Shown here: one piece after another, positions 1-11,719 of the stretch | How the letters are laid out: the number at the start of each line of letters is the position of its first letter | Position numbering within the stretch: position 1 is the stretch's first letter | Source of the DNA: Rhexocercosporidium sp. MPI-PUGE-AT-0058 | Taxonomy: Eukaryota > Ascomycota > Leotiomycetes > Helotiales | Length of the DNA: 64,000 nt | Assembly: GCA_020746875.1 (NCBI GenBank) | Contig: JAGTJL010000021.1 | Span: forward strand, 434,001 to 498,000 | Direction: 5' to 3' | The notes under the pieces: model-generated | What the model saw: the letters and a program-made list of their open reading frames with translations, nothing else | What the model was told of the DNA's origin: nothing | The model's database searches: none | Translations under genes and position numbers: made by a program

Positions 1-1099
1 TGTGAGATCTTAGCACCAATTTTGGCGATTTAGACTGACTGAATATTATAGCTTCGGATTGTAAACTTGATCCAGCCTTCGGTACCCATGATAGAATGCC
101 GAATGCCATCATCGCCTTGGTGTCACAGCATATGCATAGATCCCAAAGAGAACCACGTCGTAGTCAGCTTCGACAACTCAATCGTGCGATTCTTCAATAC
201 TGCAAGGTCAGAAGAGCCACGCGAAGAACGCCTCCGCATCCGTAATCATCGAGACTGTAAACTATGCCCACCAATCGACACTCTCTCCTTCTCAAGCGAC
301 GGACTCGCCCTCATAGCTAGTACACGTAGTCCCAAAAACGGCATGATCCAAATTTATGCCTGGCGATTTCCTTTCGAGGAGTCACAAGAACTGGCAACTT
401 GCAGATATCAAGTTCCCCTTCACGAGTCCGAGGATAATGGTGTGTCAACGGCTATTTTCCGCTCAGGGGTAGAGGACGAGGAGAATCTTGTTTGTATATC
501 GACCTGGACTCAGTCTGGGGTCCCCATTCTAGTCCAACCGCAAGGAGGACACCGAAGTGAAGTTCGATCAGACTCTTCGATGCATCAAGGCAGGCTCGGG
601 AGTAGAATTCAGTGTGCTGCATTCTCGCACACAGGTCGAGAGCTGGCAATTGTTAACGACAAGGGACATTTGTATCACATCTTGAATCTTAATGCGAGTC
701 CGATGGAAGTCAAGAGAATCGCAGCATCTAAGGAACTCACGACTAGGTCGGATGCGTTTGCGATGAATTTCATGAAATTACCGGATGAGGAGACAATTGT
801 TATGGCGTGGGCGGACTCGTCAAAAGCCATGGGATATGTCAAGAAAGTGCCCATTCGGTACAGCGTGAGCGAACAATTGTTTTATGAGTATATGTATGAC
901 CTTAACTGACATTCCCCTATAGGATGCACTCAACACACCCGTGCCCATCTCACCTCTCCGTCCTGGATTTCTCCACTCGCCACCCTACGAACTTCCCAGT
1001 GAAGGACGAGAGACACCCAGATCGCCTGTTGAGCTTGACGTGGAAGAGATTCCCGCAACTTTGAACATCATTAAAGGCTATCTAAAGGAGAAATCATAA
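1..1099 (+). CDS. WD40-like repeat protein, 3' part (5' end outside window)
   Basis: The window opens inside this gene. Positions 2-51 look like an intron (GTGAGA donor, GACTGAC branch, TATAG acceptor). The frame is open from 52 and no start is needed there, so the first in-frame ATG at 88 is probably internal. A second intron at 865-922 (GTGAGC...TATAG, 58 bp, phase 0) joins to a last exon 923-1099 ending in TAA; without it the frame would stop at 909. The protein has beta-propeller-like units: a hydrophobic strand, 'SFSSDGLALIAS', then 'IQIYAW', and later 'AAFSHTGRELAIVNDKGHLY'. That is the cadence of degenerate WD40 blades. The C-terminal tail is Pro/Glu-rich with SPPYELP and TPRSPVE. I cannot name a specific family. 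The fold call is moderately sure and the exon structure fairly sure. Confidence 0.65.
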
Positions 1100-2001
1100 T
1101 CCGCATTCGGAAGATGAGCTCGACACAACTTCCACCTGCCGGGCTAACTTAAATTCCATCCCTGGATTTCCAGAAGTTCTGAAGCATTGGGCCGGTTTTA
1201 GAAAATATCTGATTAGATTATCGAACAATTTCTTAGTCATGGTGATGATGATTTAGAATACCCGTGACAACGACCCAGTTTCCAAACGTCATTATGACAA
1301 AGGTACAAACAGTACTCTTCATTACCTTTTGCTCACTTCAACTCACCTCATTTTCACACCTCCATTTCTTCGAATCGAATGTCCTGTGCGAGTGATGTTA
1401 TACAAAGAAGTGGTACAGACTCACACAGGTCGGCGAAGCAAAACCGGGGATGTGCCTCCCCATAGTAGGACAGCAGGGCATCAGTGGCAAAATTAGACCA
1501 TGAAACATTAGGTAGCTAACTGAGTGATGAAATGAGCAAATGGAATCAAACTTCCCTAAACGTATTTCGAGATTAATGTAAGGTTACGTGTTCAAGAAAG
1601 ACTCCAGGCAGAGACCAGATGCAACTTGTCGAAAGTAATCACCAGATCGACCCTTTGACGCAATTTGGGTCGATAACAAGAACTCTGAGTCTTTTGGAGC
1701 AAGATACATGTATGCAATGTCTGAAACTCTTATAATGACACGCAACTTCACATGTCTTTATTCTTAAGAGGGCTGGGGACCATGCTGACTTCGTAATATC
1801 AATGCCGAAAACTTGGTTACCAGCAGCCAGCTAAGCGAACCCCGCCCCTGAATAGAATCCCACTATTGAGATCCCGCTATTGACTCATCCAAATCTCATT
1901 CCATCAACATACCAAACAAACAGCTAGAATTAAAGATTTTCATCTTATACATTCACTTGATACATCCCTCAAAGTCCGAAAGCCGCAATATCCATCGAGC
2001 C
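1100..2001. other. Intergenic, no gene seen
   Basis: This stretch lies between two plus-strand genes. It should hold the terminator of the WD40-like gene and the promoter of the PLP enzyme. A pyrimidine/A-rich leader (ATCCAAATCTCATTCC...) lies about 110 bp before the next ATG. I saw no coding frame or RNA gene. Confidence 0.6.
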
Positions 2002-3536
2002 ATGACACTCACCCGCAATCCTCCCTTCGGGCACCCCATGCGCGAAGCCCATTTCCAATTCGCACCAACCTACAAGCCACTCAACCACGGCTCCTTCGGA
2101 ACCCACCCAGCTCCCGTCCGAGCAGCACATTATACTTTGCAAAGCCAGGCCATCGCACGCCCTGATGTATTCATCAGTTTCGACACCTTCCCACTCCTCG
2201 CCAAATCCCGCTCCCAGATCGCCCCCCTCCTAGGCGTATCCCCCTCAGAAGTAGTTTTCGTCCCCAACGCAACCACAGGCGTCAACACTGTACTCCGCAA
2301 CATCAAATTCGGAGAAAACGACGTCGTAGTAGCGTTTTCTACGATCTATCCGGCGTGTGAGAAGACTGTTGCAAGTATTGCTGAGATTTTGCCTGTCGGG
2401 ATCGAGAAGGTAGAGTTGGTGTACCCGGTTGAGGATGAGGAGATTGCGAGGAGGTTTAGAGAGTGTATTGAGAGAGTTAGAGGAGAGGGGAAGAAGGTTA
2501 GAGTGGCTATGTTTGATACAGTGCTTACGTTTCCTGGGGCGAGGTTTCCGTGGGAGATGTGTGTGGAGGTTTGTAAGGAGATGGGGGTTTTGAGTCTGGT
2601 TGATGGAGCACATGGAATTGGTGAGAGAATTTCTCTTTGCACCTCTCACTTCGGCTTTTGGAAATCGATCATTTGCCTTAAATCACGATTTTGGAAAGAC
2701 AACCTTCGCTTACATACCACAGGACTGATCGATTTAACCCATCTCGGGGAAGTAAGTCCGGACTTCTTCGTCAGTAACTGCCACAAGTAAGCTCCTCCAT
2801 TATCTCACTTCATCGAAGTCAAATCTCAACACCAAATCTAACACGTTTAAGATGGCTCTACAACCCCCGCGCCTGCGCAGTCCTTCACGTCCCAACCCGG
2901 AATCAACACCTAATCCGGACATCTTTGCCCACTTCCCACGGGTACCAATACCTCAACGCACCCCCCGAAGATACAGGTGGTCGCTCGAGCTTCACCTACC
3001 TCTTCGAATTCGTCGCCACCATGGATTACACGCCCTATCTGTGTATCCCGGCGGCTTTAGAATTCCGCGAAAAGGTATGTGGTGGTGAAGAGGCTATTAG
3101 GGAGTATTGCTATGCAATTGTAAGTGAGGGTGGGGAGTGTGTTGCGAAGGTTTTGGGGACGAGTGTCATGACCACAAAGAGTGGGACGATGAGGAAGTGT
3201 GCTTTTGCTAATGTGGAATTACCGTTTACTTTCAAGGACGGGAAAGAGGGAGTGGCCGATGAGAAGAAGATAGAATTGGATGTTCGTCAAGCGGAGAAGA
3301 TTGGGGCGTGGATCAAGGTCACGGCTGCGAGGGAGTTTGATACGTATTTACAGACTGCGGTCCATGGCGGCAAGTTGTGGGTCAGGTTTAGTGGCCAGAT
3401 TTATCTGGAGTTGAGCGATTTCGAGTGGGTTGCTCCGAGGCTCAAGGAGCTGTGCGAGAGAGTTAGGAAGGGTGATGTTAGTGAATTGGCAAAGGCGAGG
3501 GCAGTAGAGACTGATCAGGTTATTGTTGAAAGTTGA
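2002..3536 (+). CDS. PLP-dependent class V aminotransferase / C-S lyase-like (Egt2/LolT type)
   Basis: Three exons, 2002-2620, 2723-2786 and 2852-3536, give 455 aa. The intron donors are GTGAGA and GTAAGC and the acceptors CACAG and TTAAG. The ATG at 2002 gives the usual start for this family; a second ATG at 2038 is possible. Family marks: 'NHGSFGTHP' (28-36), the PLP-ring Asp in 'VDGAHGIG' (about 201), and the Schiff-base lysine in 'SNCHKW' (K228), followed by a C-terminal small domain. Fungal members include hercynylcysteine sulfoxide lyase (Egt2, ergothioneine pathway) and LolT or isopenicillin-N-epimerase-like enzymes. The sequence alone does not separate these. No ergothioneine gene (Egt1) or secondary-metabolite backbone gene lies nearby. 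Oddly, the second intron splits the catalytic Lys codon (AA|A). No targeting signal is seen, so it is probably cytosolic. Family sure, substrate not. Confidence 0.85.
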
Positions 3537-4496
3537 AGGGGGATGTCGAATTTATTTTGCGCTAAGCGAGGCCCTTCAAGGTCAGAAGGTGCTGGAATTG
3601 GCAGAGCAAAATCTTGCAACGGGCATTCTATTCAGGCCTCGAGATTCACTGCAGCTGAAAATTGAATACCTCATTGATTCTTTGAGCGAATTCCCGGTTC
3701 CTGCGCAGATTGCTCACACCACACTTGATTATAAGCAATGAGGACGGATAGACCGCCAAGCATAATTCCACATCTGAGATTTCGAGAACACTTGATATAA
3801 ACATAAATGAGATTTTGTTTGTGCATCTGCATATTCTGGATATCTATGTTGACACATCATCCGAACAACACAAGAGAATTGTGCTCTCGTCAAGCTGCAC
3901 ATTTAGCCGGTGGACTAATGGACCAAAACTCAATCCCCGCAATTCATTTGGGTGATTATATGACTATAGTCTGTCTCCATAGGAAAATTTCTTCATTGAA
4001 TTTGGTGACCTAGACTCGATCCCTGCTGCTACACTGGTCTGCTGGGCATCAGCGACGAGGAATTCATCACGCGACAGGCCAGGAGCAGATACCTCCTCAT
4101 CCCTTTAGTGAGGGACCCCTTTGAATGGCAGCAATTGACAGATGGCCATACGTAAGCTTTAGCGAGGATGGTTCCTGCAGCTATTTTGAGGTCTCGCTCT
4201 GGTCGTTTGGATCGAAGGAGTTAGAAACAGCGCGAAAATTCATGAAGCAAAAACTCGTTTGAAGTCATGAAAAATTCTACCCGTTACAATACATTGAATG
4301 CCCTTACAGTGGGCAATTCGCTTGGGTATAATGAATTCCTTCTCTCTTTCTTTGTCTTCCCATCTGCCGTCACCAAGAAATCAAAACAAAGTACAACCAA
4401 AGCAACCGTAAACAATCGAATCCAAAGTTTCCCCACTGAGCCAAGAAAGATAGACACCCGGTTAGCACAAAACATTGATCAAAAGCAGGCCGAAGC
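3537..4496. other. Intergenic between convergent genes
   Basis: This is the 3'-3' region of the PLP enzyme and the acidic-repeat protein. Short open frames exist (for example 3807-4013) but show no domain, splice continuity or codon pattern. I see nothing functional beyond the two expected terminators. Confidence 0.55.
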
Positions 4497-5383
4497 TCAG
4501 ACCTTGCCGTTGACAGGCTCCTTTTCCTCTTGAATAACCTCCTCATCTTCTTTCTTCCACTCATCATCACGATGCATAATGACCGGTCTCCCCATCTTGT
4601 CCGTACCCTGGGCCCACAAACTCAGAATACTCCCTCTGCGCTCCGCACCGACCTGCCCAGTCGACCCTCTACTGCCTCTGCTCCCTCTTGACTTTCTCCT
4701 TTCCGTCTCACCGGTAACATCGGCGGGCTTGACAAGCAGGAACTCTCCATCGTCCTTGACCTCCTCAGGCTCAAGTCTCGCGAGCTTCGCTTTCATCTCC
4801 GCCAGCTCCCGCCTCAGCTTCTTAACCTCCTCACTGGGATCCTCCTCAATGACAACCACCTTCTTGCCATCTGAACCAACGTCCCCATCCGCAATCGCAT
4901 CCAATTCCTCCTGTGCCTCATCCCCAGAGTCATGAACAAGTATATCGTTCCCATCTTTATCCTTTCCAGACACCCAGACCGAGAGCACGGAGCCGTGACG
5001 TGCACCGCCGGTTTTCTTGGGAGATATGGGCATCTCGGCTTTCGACCACATGGATTGCCGGCGGCGCTCGCGGATCGCCCATGATTCTTCTGGTGCGGTG
5101 GTTTTCGACCAGTCTTGACGGTGAGCGGGATCGTCTTTTAGTTCGGGGCCGTCTTCAGTGGAGAAGGTTGTGCCGTTTGTGTTGGAGGCACTACCACTAC
5201 CGCTGCCGCTTCCTGCTGTTGAGAGACGGCCTGTAGGGACTTGGTTAGACAGGGTACAATAAAGGAAGCGAGGACTGAGTGGCGTCGATATCTGCAATTG
5301 GAGAAATTGGATGGGGAAAACGTACGGAGTGTGGTGACATCGAATATTGGGGACGTTGGACTGGTGAGTGTTGTTGCAGGCAT
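4497..5383 (-). CDS. Small acidic/basic low-complexity protein with a twice-repeated RxGSxLSxW motif
   Basis: Exon 1 is 5326-5383 (ATG at 5383) and exon 2 is 4497-5230. The 95 bp intron at 5231-5325 has donor GTACGT, branch CTAAC and acceptor TACAG. The product is 263 aa. After a Ser/Gly run the protein carries two related segments: 'RHGSVLSVWVSGKDKDGN' then '...LVHDSGDE', and 'RRGSILSLWAQGTDKMGR' then '...IMHRDDEW'. A weaker third copy may start at 'RRQSMWS'. Between them is a predicted coiled coil (about 150-180, 'EEVKKLRRELAEMKAKLARLE'). An SRGSRGSRGS run precedes the second repeat. There is no signal peptide or membrane segment. RRxS sites could be kinase targets (inference). I do not recognise a named family; it looks like a conserved hypothetical protein of filamentous fungi. 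Confidence 0.7.
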
Positions 5384-7514
5384 GATGAAGGCGTTATCTG
5401 GAGATGATGTATGGAACTAGTGTCCTCTGCAATAGTATCGCTTCGTCGAGATGTATTCTTTGAGTATATTGCCTTCAATTCGTTTCGATTCGGTTCAATT
5501 CTTGTATGATTCGAATTTCGATTCTGGTATTGTATTTTGTCTTTTCGGAATCAAGGGTCTGAACCAGGAAAGGAACCACGGGATCTACCCCTCTTTATAT
5601 GTTTCCCTCCCAACACTCTCACCAGTCCATTCCAGTTCCAGTCCAGTTCAAACCAAGGGGCCTGACTGGCCTGGTCTATCTTACACCCCTACAGTAACGT
5701 AAGAAACACCACCCGACGCTATCATAGGTTCATCTTCCCCTCTCTCGTACACCCAGTCAGTTCTACGCCCGCTAAAACCGGGACTTGGAAACCGTAATCA
5801 TCACATCACTCCATGTGAGGTAAGGGTGCTCCTGGAGGTAGTTGGTACAGTAGGTAGTGGTGGTGGTGATGGTGCTAAAGCTCCACTGCCGCCAAGCGTC
5901 CGGTTCAGACCCGCCATCCCCAGGAAAACAAAACCCCGCAAATGCAAGACCACCAAAGACCCGGCCTAAACCGCAAGGAGGGGCTATCTCACCCATCTCA
6001 CCTTTCTCGGTGTCTCAAGCATGCTTTTGGTACCAAAACAAGGCGTCTTTCGTGCCCACTTAATCGCCTTAATATTCAAGCGTCATGGGGCTAGCATATC
6101 TAAGCCACCACGGTGCACGGCTTTAGCGCTGTCAACAGGCTTCAGAGGTAAAGGCAGATGCAGAGAGGACTTCTCTGGCCAATTAGAGGGGCGTGAAGGG
6201 TATGCGAGGAAAGGGTTTGAAGGCTGGGCGTGCTGGGGCTTATCTTGCCCAGACGGACTCGCCGTTAGTTTATTACTTTTTGTCAATCGAGAAAGAATGG
6301 ATAGTTGTGAGGTAATGTGAGGGGAGGGGAGAGCGAACGCTGGTGCTGTATTGTCTTGAGATGGTATGCGTGCTTCAAATATAACGATTGATTCGTTCTG
6401 TGATGGAGGGACATCTAAATATCTATGTCTATCGGGAGTGCTTGCTCTTGTATTCGCCTCCTTTTCTTGTCCTGTTTACATCTGCATTTTGCATATGTTG
6501 TGCTGTGTTGCCTACGTTCGTCCCAACGCGGGGTCAGATCTGCAGGCCAGCTAGCTTACTGTAGATTATGTCTTATTGGTGAGACCCTGGCTTATCTCTC
6601 CCCTTTTTCCATCTTTTTCCTCTTCGTTCTCAGGCGACAGGCGAGCCGTGGCTGGGCATGCTGTGTCGCCCAGGAAGCTTGGGACATGTAGTGGATTTCG
6701 TTCGTTCGTCTCGTCTGGAGTCCGCATGTGATGGGTTGATAGGCGTTGATAGAGTGCTTGGCGAATCGTCATGGAGGATGCGGTTGACGAAAGAGGAGAG
6801 AGAAAGAGAGGGTTTATGTGCTTTGTGTGAGGTGATGTCTGCGGCACAGGCTGAACGCTGAAGATTGAGTGGAGGGAGGGGAGGAGCAGAAATCGGTTGC
6901 GTCACAATGCTGCGGTTATCCCATTCCCCTGAGATTGATGACGAGAGAAAATGCGATCGGCGCTCTGTTTTGCATACTGACGCTGTGCTGCATGAACACT
7001 TTCTTTACCTCAACTGGGAAACACCTCGACATGTACACTGATTACTACTTTTGAAGCATGACTCGGACATTTTCCTTCCCACCAACGCTCCCCACATCTA
7101 TCAACAACTAATGAGCTATTAGACTCCAAAACAACATCGAGGCTGAAAGTATCTAGCTTTGACCGTGTGACTACTAATCATGCTTTAGGTAAGAAGTTCG
7201 TCCTTTTACGCAAGGCAAGTTACCCCTTCCACCCCTCCCTGACAGGGAGGTAGGATAACCAAACTCTCTTTCCGTCACACCAACGCCAACATCACATCCA
7301 AAGTCTAGATCTAGATTTACGGCTCATGCATCCCCGAATCGCATGCATCAGTTCATCAATTAACCGATGCTCCGGCCGGGAATTGGCCGGTACGAAAAGG
7401 TAACAACCAGTATTCGAGTCCCATCTGCGAGAATGAGCCCGTGAAAAGCTGGTTGGCTACAAGTTACCATAAAAAACGATGTATTCTCTCTGTACTACCC
7501 TTTTTCTTCCACAT
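5384..7514. other. Long intergenic region, no gene supported
   Basis: 2.1 kb lie between the 5' end of the acidic-repeat gene and the 3' end of the MFS gene. The first few hundred bases are TC-rich, as expected of a fungal promoter or leader read on the minus strand. Several open frames of 60-99 codons occur on both strands (for example 5857-6063 and 6630-6905), but they lack recognisable domains, overlap each other antisense, and are not extended by splice sites. A long non-coding transcript cannot be excluded. Confidence 0.5.
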
Positions 7515-9713
7515 TTATTTTCGATCCAGCCTCTGCCCACGAGCGAAAAAAGCAGCGAATAACGCCACGGCAGCCCATCCAGTTGAGGCGAGGAACGTGT
7601 ATCGCAGCGCCTCAAAATAAACCCGCCTCGCTATCTCCTGCACCTCAGGGTCCTCCAGATCCCGTAGCGCGCATACGGAGGAGTGGCGAATCTGCTCGAT
7701 TATCTTGCATGAGAAACATTAGCGTGGTAGCGGGGTATTTGGCGTGTGTCAGAGTTTGTGCTTCGGTTTGCTGATGGGATTTGGTGACCGCGAGAGGGGG
7801 TGGTAGGAGGGGTTTGGAGGGGTAAAAGTGACATGTGAAAGAAAAGAGGGGTGCAGTCAGTTAGTGAGGGATTTGAGGAAAATGACATGCGATGAGAAGA
7901 GATGAGATATTAGTTCTCACTACTCACTTTTTCTTTGTCTGGTATTCCTTCAAGTGCCGTTGGGAGTCGAGATGAGAGTATATTCTGGATGATCGTTGAT
8001 GCTGCAGCGACACCCCAAACTGTACCCATTGAGCGAAAAAGATACACCATCGACGTCGAAACCGCTTGTTCTATCATAAGAAAGGTCAGCTCACTCCTCA
8101 TTCACATCCATATCCTTCAATTCTGATTCCAAAATCTAACTTACCAGCCTGTGCAAAAGCAGCAATATTCGTAAACAGAATACTGGGGTAGACGATTCCC
8201 TGACCAAGATTTGCCGGGAAGAGATAGATGAGGTATTTCCAGGACGAGTCGTGAAACTTCAGCGATGCGACGAGGCCGTTGCCAAGCATCATGAGAAAAC
8301 AACCTAGCCGCACGAGGTGGCTGAGCTGTCCCCACCGCGACATCACGAAGCCGGCAATCAGGCCGCCTATAGGAGTTGCAAGCGAGGGAATAACGAGACG
8401 CATGCCTGCTCGGGATGCTGAGTCTAAAAGGACGACTTGAAAGAAGAGTGGGATCATGAAGAGGAACTGCGCGATATATGAGATATACAGTCAGCTGGCT
8501 GTCCATCTGTTTGGCGTTGTCATTGCAGTCAAGTCACGGAATGGATTGGAATGGAGTGGGATAACGGAGTACTTACAGCATAGCTCGACATTCCAACGAG
8601 CACGTTGCTGATCATGTTCGATACTGCTGCCCTTCCCTTCAACATCCACATCGGCATGACAGGCAACGCTTTTGTCTCGAGTTCCACCCAGACAAACACG
8701 ATCAAGATGAAAATACTGACCGCAAAGCTAGATAGTACACGAACATCAGACCACGGGTACTGATTGCCTCCTAAGCTCAACGCCGTGAGTTGAGCCGAAA
8801 GACCAAGAACGAGGAGAGCAGCTCCGGTGAGATCAATCTGCCTCCACGAAGACATTTTCTCTCTCGCACCCAAATCTTCATCATTTCTGCCACCTCCACC
8901 GCCAATTCCAACAACCAAGTCCCTCCCCACCGTCCTTGCTGAAGGATTCTCAATAAAAAAATACCCAAACCCCAGCCCAGCAAGTGAAATGGGAACCTGA
9001 CACAAAAAGCACCATCTCCAGCCAATGGAATCCGCAATAACCCCTCCAAGACTAGCACCACAAATGGCTCCAAAACCATGCAACCCATTCTGCACAGCCT
9101 GATACATACCCCTCCTCTCCAACGGTATCAAATCCGAATTAATAATCGTCGCCATTGTAATCATGCCCCCTCCCCCAAGACCAGTAAGTCCTCTCATCAG
9201 ATTCAAGAACACAATGTTAGGAGCCAATCCGCACCCCAGACATCCGAGCATGAAGGCGATGCTTGCGGTGAAGAAACATGCTCGACGACCGAGGATGTCG
9301 GAGAAGCGGCCGTAGAGGGGCTGGAAGGCGGTTGTGGTTATAAGATAGGCGGTTGTGAGCCAGGAAATGGTGTTGGAGGCGTGGAAGGAGGAGCCGATTA
9401 CGGTATAGGTTGAGGCGGTTATGGTGCCGTCGAAGCCGGAGAGGAATACGTTGCTGAAGATGGAGATTTGGATGTAGATGAAGCCGCGAGTGAGGGAGTT
9501 GGTTGTCCACTCTTCGTCATCTTCCTCCACTTCTATGTTTTCGTCGTTCTGGTTGTGGCCGTTGTCTTCTGATGACGAGAACGCCTTAAGGAGAGGCGAT
9601 GTCTCTGTCTCTCTGACATACTTATGAGTTTGAGCGTCTGAAATTATATCCACATCGCCGCTGTTTCTACATGGCGAAGATTCTTCTAGTGAAGTATTTG
9701 ATCCACCTGACAT
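7515..9713 (-). CDS. MFS transporter, DHA2/14-TM type, vacuolar basic amino acid transporter-like (Vba/Fnx)
   Basis: Four exons (8577-9713, 8145-8466, 7928-8070, 7515-7703) give 596 aa. The introns (110, 74 and 224 bp) begin GTAAGT, GTAAGT and GTGAGT. The N-terminal 75 residues are cytosolic and very acidic ('EVEEDDEEW'), followed by 'FLSGFDGTITASTY' in TM1. The MFS motif A 'GRFSDILGRR' is at 135-144 and motif C-like 'GxxxGGVIAD' near 220. The last helix is in exon 4 ('STGWAAVALFAAFFA'), then a short basic end. The FDGT..AST and 'AFQPLYGRFSD' phrases match yeast and S. pombe Vba/Fnx vacuolar amino-acid importers better than multidrug pumps. Role (inferred): moving basic amino acids into the vacuole by proton antiport. 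The 224 bp last intron is longer than its neighbours, so exon 4 is the least certain, but it supplies the expected last TM and a stop. Confidence 0.88.
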
Positions 9714-10303
9714 CCTGAATATCCAATCCCCAACCAGATACTGCAGAGCAGGTAGACCTTAAACTCAAAACCCAAAACCCAAATACTTCGAACCAATATC
9801 CGATACAGAAATTATGCTTTGAGATTAAGATGACAGGCAGCAGATGCTTTCAGAAACCACAAAACGCATGGTTTAAATTGATATTTTGTGTGACTCTGTA
9901 ACTTGGTGGCTGAGTGACGATCTTGTTACCCGGAGGGGAATGGCTGAGTCATCCACGAGCACGCAATTTTCGCGTCCGTCACGCCTGACTTTCTCGAATT
10001 TCCAGGCCGATAGAGTAGAGTGCTTGCTGTCTGTAAGATACTATATCCCAAGACTGTCGCTGAGAGAAAAAGATGAGACGGAATAGGCAAGAGAAATCAA
10101 GATTTTTATTTTCTCAACTCCACAGCAAGGAATAAGAAAAGAGGCATGCACCACACCCATGAGCTGAAAGGCTTTGTATGCTCGCCTGAAATCCCGTACA
10201 CACGACCTGAACACTTAAGTCAAACAAAGTTTCCGCTCAACCAATACTCCCTCCACATTACCTTTCTCCATATCAAAACTTTAAAACGAGAGCTTTAAGC
10301 ATC
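9714..10303. other. Intergenic: MFS promoter and reductase 3' end
   Basis: 590 bp lie between two minus-strand genes. No coding frame with support was found. It should contain the MFS promoter and leader on the right side of the MFS start. Confidence 0.55.
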
Positions 10304-11719
10304 TCATCTCCTAGCTGGCACGCTCGAAAACAGACCTACTAACCCCTCACTCAACGTAGGATGTGTAATAACCAAATCTCTGATATCGACGTAACTCAAC
10401 GCCTTCTTCATAGCCAACTGCACCACCGGCAAGAGTTCGCCCGTACCGAGACCCAACGCCGTAAAGCCCAAAATCGTATCATCATCCGCAATCAGTGTCT
10501 TCGCAAACCCAGCCGTGTTCCCCAACGTCCGCGTTTTCAAGAACGCAGCCATCGGCAACTTCGCAACACGGAATTTCAATCCCTGAGCGAGAGCCTCATG
10601 TTCGCGTAGGCCCACGTGAGCCAGTTCGGGGGTTGTGTAGAGCGTGAACGGGATCTGGCGACCGGATTTGCGGTTTGATGGTTGAGGCTGCCCGAGCAGG
10701 ATGGAAGAAACAATGCGGAAGTCATCGTAGGCTATATGTGTGAAATTTGGAGAGCCGGCACAGTCGCCTACGGCGTAGACGTCTTTGCTGGTCGTTTCGA
10801 GGTTCTCGTCTGTGGAGATGTAGTTCTGGGGTGTGAGAGAGATGCCGGCTTCTTCGAGGCCGATGTCTGTCGTGTTGGGGAGACGGCCGGTTGCACAGAG
10901 GATGTGGGAGCCTGTTGTTGTGAAGGGCTTGTTGTGTGAGGTGCCGGTGAGGGTTACTGAGGTTCCGGACTGCCCCGTGACGTTGGTTATGGTGGTTGAC
11001 GTGAGGATTTTGACACCATCTTTCTCGAGTACTGCTTGTAGAGCGGCGATAATGTCTTCGTCTTCCTTCTTTAAAAGCCGTGTGTTTCTCTCAAGCACGG
11101 TGACTTCCGATCCAAGTCGTCGCATAGCTTGTGCAAACTCCAGGCCGATATAGCCACCACCTAGGATGATGAGATGACTAGGCAGTACATCCAATTCCAA
11201 GATCTCGATGTGCGTCAAGGGATTTGCTGCTTTCAATCCTGGGATGTCGTCGATTCTTGCTCTCGATCCAGTAGAGATTACGATCTTGTCCCCCGTCAAG
11301 ACACGCTTCTCACCATCCTTTCCAACGACCTCAATACTTTTCTTGCCTACGAAAGTTCCCTGACCCCATACGAGCTCCACACCAAATTCGTCGAATTTGC
11401 CTGCGTGCATATCTACCAACCCAGTGACCATTTCTCTCTTCCTCTCACGGACAAGAGACATCGAAACATCCGGCTTTTCAGGCGAGTTCAGGATACCGTA
11501 GGATTGACCTTGGGATGCTTCGTAAACGACGTTCGCTGTATGAACTACATTTTTGCTGGGAAGGCAAGCGATGGTAGGACATGAGCCTCCGAGCCAGCGA
11601 CGTTCGATGACAGCGCAGCGTTTCTTGCCCTGAGAGGCCAGAGTCCATGCGATATATTTACCAGCCTCGCCGCTACCGAGGACGAGGACATCATAGTGGT
11701 TTGGGTCTGCTGAAGACAT
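10304..11719 (-). CDS. Pyridine nucleotide-disulfide oxidoreductase, class I, mercuric-reductase-like
   Basis: Single exon, 471 aa, with the ATG at 11719. Domain order is FAD-binding Rossmann ('VLVLGSGEAGKY', GxGxxG at 15-20), redox-active disulfide 'GGSCPTIACLPSK' (C47/C52, CX4C), NAD(P)-binding Rossmann ('ILGGGYIGLEFAQAMRR', about 185), the second FAD motif 'VYAVGDCAGSP' (about 310), and a dimerisation domain ending 'THPTLSEG' with the catalytic His-Glu pair (H453/E458). This is the mercuric reductase/RclA/lipoamide-dehydrogenase superfamily. It lacks an N-terminal heavy-metal-associated domain and the C-terminal vicinal cysteines that true MerA uses to hand over mercury, so mercury reduction is unlikely. 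The loop between the cysteines (PTIA) differs from the usual VNVG. It probably reduces a small oxidant or metal ion with NAD(P)H (inference). No targeting signal. Confidence 0.88.
   Translation of the reverse strand: MSSADPNHYDVLVLGSGEAGKYIAWTLASQGKKRCAVIERRWLGGSCPTIACLPSKNVVHTANVVYEASQGQSYGILNSPEKPDVSMSLVRERKREMVTGLVDMHAGKFDEFGVELVWGQGTFVGKKSIEVVGKDGEKRVLTGDKIVISTGSRARIDDIPGLKAANPLTHIEILELDVLPSHLIILGGGYIGLEFAQAMRRLGSEVTVLERNTRLLKKEDEDIIAALQAVLEKDGVKILTSTTITNVTGQSGTSVTLTGTSHNKPFTTTGSHILCATGRLPNTTDIGLEEAGISLTPQNYISTDENLETTSKDVYAVGDCAGSPNFTHIAYDDFRIVSSILLGQPQPSNRKSGRQIPFTLYTTPELAHVGLREHEALAQGLKFRVAKLPMAAFLKTRTLGNTAGFAKTLIADDDTILGFTALGLGTGELLPVVQLAMKKALSYVDIRDLVITHPTLSEGLVGLFSSVPARR

Noticed and set aside
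9078..9510. Frames of about 100 codons on both strands
   Set aside because: They are shadows of the MFS transporter's first exon.
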